A stretch of DNA of 64,000 nucleotides from Arthrobacter rhombi (GTDB lineage: Bacteria; Actinomycetota; Actinomycetes; Actinomycetales; Micrococcaceae), in NCBI RefSeq assembly GCF_900163545.1, contig NZ_FUHW01000052.1, positions 62,001 through 126,000 of the forward strand, given 5' to 3'. Position 1 is the stretch's first letter. Every line of letters begins with the position of its first letter. Made by a program: the position numbers and the translations under genes. Positions 62,235 to 64,000 of the stretch are shown piece by piece. Below the pieces are notes generated by a model, which was not told the origin of the DNA, ran no database searches, and saw nothing but the letters and a program-made list of their open reading frames with translations.

Positions 62235-64000
62235 GTGTCTGCCAAACGTAACCCGGGTGCGCCATCGCGTACGGAAAAACTCGTCAGCCTCACCTATGCC
62301 CTGATGTCCCGTCGCCGGGGCTATACACGGGCGGAGCTGCGGGGGATCGTGGATGATTACCAGGATCTGTCCGATGAGGCCTTTGAACGAAAATTCGAGC
62401 GCGATAAGAGCGATCTGCGGGTCCTGGGCGTCCCGCTGGAATCCCTGACCGGGGACAGCTACTACGGCAACGACCGTCAAGAGACGCACTACCGTGTCCG
62501 GCCCGAGGAATACCGACTGCCCCCGGTCTCCTTCGCCCCGGAGGAAGCCATGGCGCTCGGCCTGGCGGCCCGGGTCTGGAAGGACCCGACGATAGCCTCC
62601 GCCGCTGACCGGGCCTTCAACCGGCTCTCTCCAGCCGCCGTCGGAAGCCCCGACGCCGCCGGAGCCTCCTTCGAAACCTTCGAACCGCGGCTGCATGCAG
62701 CCGATGCCGCCTTCCGTGATGTGCTCAGTGCCGTCTGGGATCGTTCCCCCATTCGTTTCAGCTACCGCTCACCTTCGGGAGAGACCGCCGTGCGCACCCT
62801 CGAACCGTGGGGCATCGGAAGCCGCTTCGGTCACTGGTACCTCGTGGGCTGGGACCGTGACCGTGAGAGCCAACGCATCTTCAGGCTCTCCAGGATCTGC
62901 TCGGAAATTGCCCGCTGGCCGGGCACGGTACAACGCCCCGATGGTTTTCGGGTTGCCGATGTCTTGGATGGTTTGGACCCCGAAACGGCCCGCCAACGGG
63001 CCACCGTGAAGCTGGCCCCGGGCCGGGGACTGGCCCTGCGCAGCCGGGCGATTGAGCCCACCGTGGAAGAGAACCCGGAGGACCTGGGGCCAATGGAGGC
63101 ATCGGAGGAGAGTGCCGATACCGTCAGCTTCGACTACCAGGACGACGAAGCGCTCAGCGCAGAACTCGCCGAACTCGGTCCTGCCGTTGCCGTGCTGTTG
63201 CCCGAAGGCCTGCGCGCCGCCGTCGCGCGTCGCCTGAAGGGAGCCTGGGAAGCGCAGAACGCCCCGGTGCCCGCCTACACCTTCGGGCAGGCCCGCCCAG
63301 GTGGTCGTCCTTCCTCCTCCGACGTCGTGGCCCGGGCGCTGGACATCATCGCCTACGTCGTCCGTGAGGGGGCCCCACTGCTCGATGACACGGCAGCCCA
63401 TTTCGGGTTGAGCCGTCGCCGTCTCATCGAGGATCTGACCATGATCCAGCTCTGCGGGGTTCCCAACGGCCTCCCCGATGAACTGATCGACGTCGATCTG
63501 GAAGGGGACCGGGTCTCCATCGTCAACGCCGAGGGCCTCGCGGCACCGATCCGGATGAACCTCCTGGAGGCCTTCTCGTTGTTGGTCGGACTGCAAACGA
63601 TCCTTGACCTGCCCGGCGATACGGACCGCAGTGCCGCCAGCGGGGCGCTCCGGAAGCTGCGTGAGGCGGCCGGCGAATTCGGTGATATCGACCAGATCGC
63701 CTCGGCGCGGCTGGCGGCCACCGAGTCCTCGCTCGTCCGCGACACGGTGACCGCTGCCGTGACCGCCGACCGGATCCTGCGGCTGCGGTATCATCAGCCC
63801 AGCCGCGACGAGATCAGCGAACGAAACATCGAACCAATCCGCCTCCTCGAAGATGGTGGGCGCACCTACGTCCAGGCCTGGTGCCGGAGCTCCCAGGGGT
63901 CACGGAACTTCCGGCTGGATCGAATCCTGTCCGCCGAGGCCACCGGTGAGACGTTCACCCGGGAGGCTGGAAAACATGCCGTGGGGGAGGGTAGCCTCTA
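62235..64000 (+). CDS. pafBC: PafBC, fused two-module WYL transcription regulator (partial, runs off the window)
   Basis: An open frame without a stop runs from the GTG at 62235 to the window end, giving at least 588 residues. It has two similar modules. Module 1 has a helix-turn-helix (about residues 12-45, RTEKLVSLTYALMSRRRGYT) and a WYL domain with RFSYRSPSGE, FGHWYLVGWDRDR and FRLSRI. Module 2 has a second helix-turn-helix (about 355-410, DVVARALDIIAYVVREGAPL) and a second WYL domain with RLRYHQPSRDE, TYVQAWCRSS and FRLDRI. In mycobacteria PafB and PafC are separate proteins; here they form one chain, as in Arthrobacter. PafBC activates DNA-damage genes independently of LexA. It closes the proteasome-associated gene cluster. 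Confidence 0.93.
   Translation, partial: MSAKRNPGAPSRTEKLVSLTYALMSRRRGYTRAELRGIVDDYQDLSDEAFERKFERDKSDLRVLGVPLESLTGDSYYGNDRQETHYRVRPEEYRLPPVSFAPEEAMALGLAARVWKDPTIASAADRAFNRLSPAAVGSPDAAGASFETFEPRLHAADAAFRDVLSAVWDRSPIRFSYRSPSGETAVRTLEPWGIGSRFGHWYLVGWDRDRESQRIFRLSRICSEIARWPGTVQRPDGFRVADVLDGLDPETARQRATVKLAPGRGLALRSRAIEPTVEENPEDLGPMEASEESADTVSFDYQDDEALSAELAELGPAVAVLLPEGLRAAVARRLKGAWEAQNAPVPAYTFGQARPGGRPSSSDVVARALDIIAYVVREGAPLLDDTAAHFGLSRRRLIEDLTMIQLCGVPNGLPDELIDVDLEGDRVSIVNAEGLAAPIRMNLLEAFSLLVGLQTILDLPGDTDRSAASGALRKLREAAGEFGDIDQIASARLAATESSLVRDTVTAAVTADRILRLRYHQPSRDEISERNIEPIRLLEDGGRTYVQAWCRSSQGSRNFRLDRILSAEATGETFTREAGKHAVGEGSL

Overview
The window comes from a high-GC actinobacterium, most likely a member of the Micrococcaceae (Arthrobacter-like). 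It carries a complete Pup-proteasome locus, two mycothiol genes (mshA, mshC), the sufRBDC cluster, an actinobacterial GT4 glycogen synthase with glgC, heme A synthase and SURF1, and a naturally fused PafBC regulator, a form known from Arthrobacter. The genus is an inference; no rRNA is present.

Bases 1 to about 6,200 are an accessory, visibly more AT-rich region. It holds a decayed serine-recombinase gene cut by the window edge, small membrane proteins of unknown role, an Abi-like protein with an HEPN-type RxxxxH motif, an unknown acidic protein, a DUF1801 protein and a GNAT acetyltransferase. An 80-bp sequence occurs twice as a direct repeat (79 of 80 bases identical) around the unknown-protein/DUF1801 pair, and a 7-bp tandem repeat lies further right. 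A pair of very small genes (64 and 57 codons) sits next to the start of the core chromosome.

From about 6.2 kb on, the sequence is dense core genome: heme A synthase and an ABC-2 exporter; sufR-sufB-sufD-sufC-sufT without sufS/sufU; a MalY/PatB-type lyase beside a broken bioY-like gene; an ABC-F protein; SURF1; two adjacent SDR genes; a VanW protein; serB; an orphan ABC ATPase with a TSUP exporter and a TrmH-type methyltransferase; rpmE2; a lipoate ligase with its accessory domain at the N-terminus; aminopeptidase N; a zinc-ribbon/SDR fusion; glgC and glgA divergently arranged. At 35-41.4 kb lies a fatty-acid cluster (acyl-CoA dehydrogenase, TetR, thiolase, high-molecular-weight FabG, MaoC hydratase) whose content matches the mycobacterial fadE5-fadA2-fabG4-htdX group; a near-perfect palindrome between tetR and the thiolase gene is the likely operator.

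From 42 kb to the end lie mshA, an M23 peptidase, tRNA-Leu(GAG), an M20 peptidase, uppP, mshC, PAC2, HAD and M50 proteins, then trmI-arc-dop-pup-prcB-prcA-pafA, two FKBP isomerases and pafBC (running off the end). These form one functional theme: pupylation (PafA), depupylation (Dop), unfolding (ARC), degradation (PrcAB) and DNA-damage regulation (PafBC).

A recurring feature is a TANNNT hexamer 6-7 nt before a start codon that has no Shine-Dalgarno sequence. It occurs at fourteen genes and suggests widespread leaderless mRNAs, including in the accessory region.
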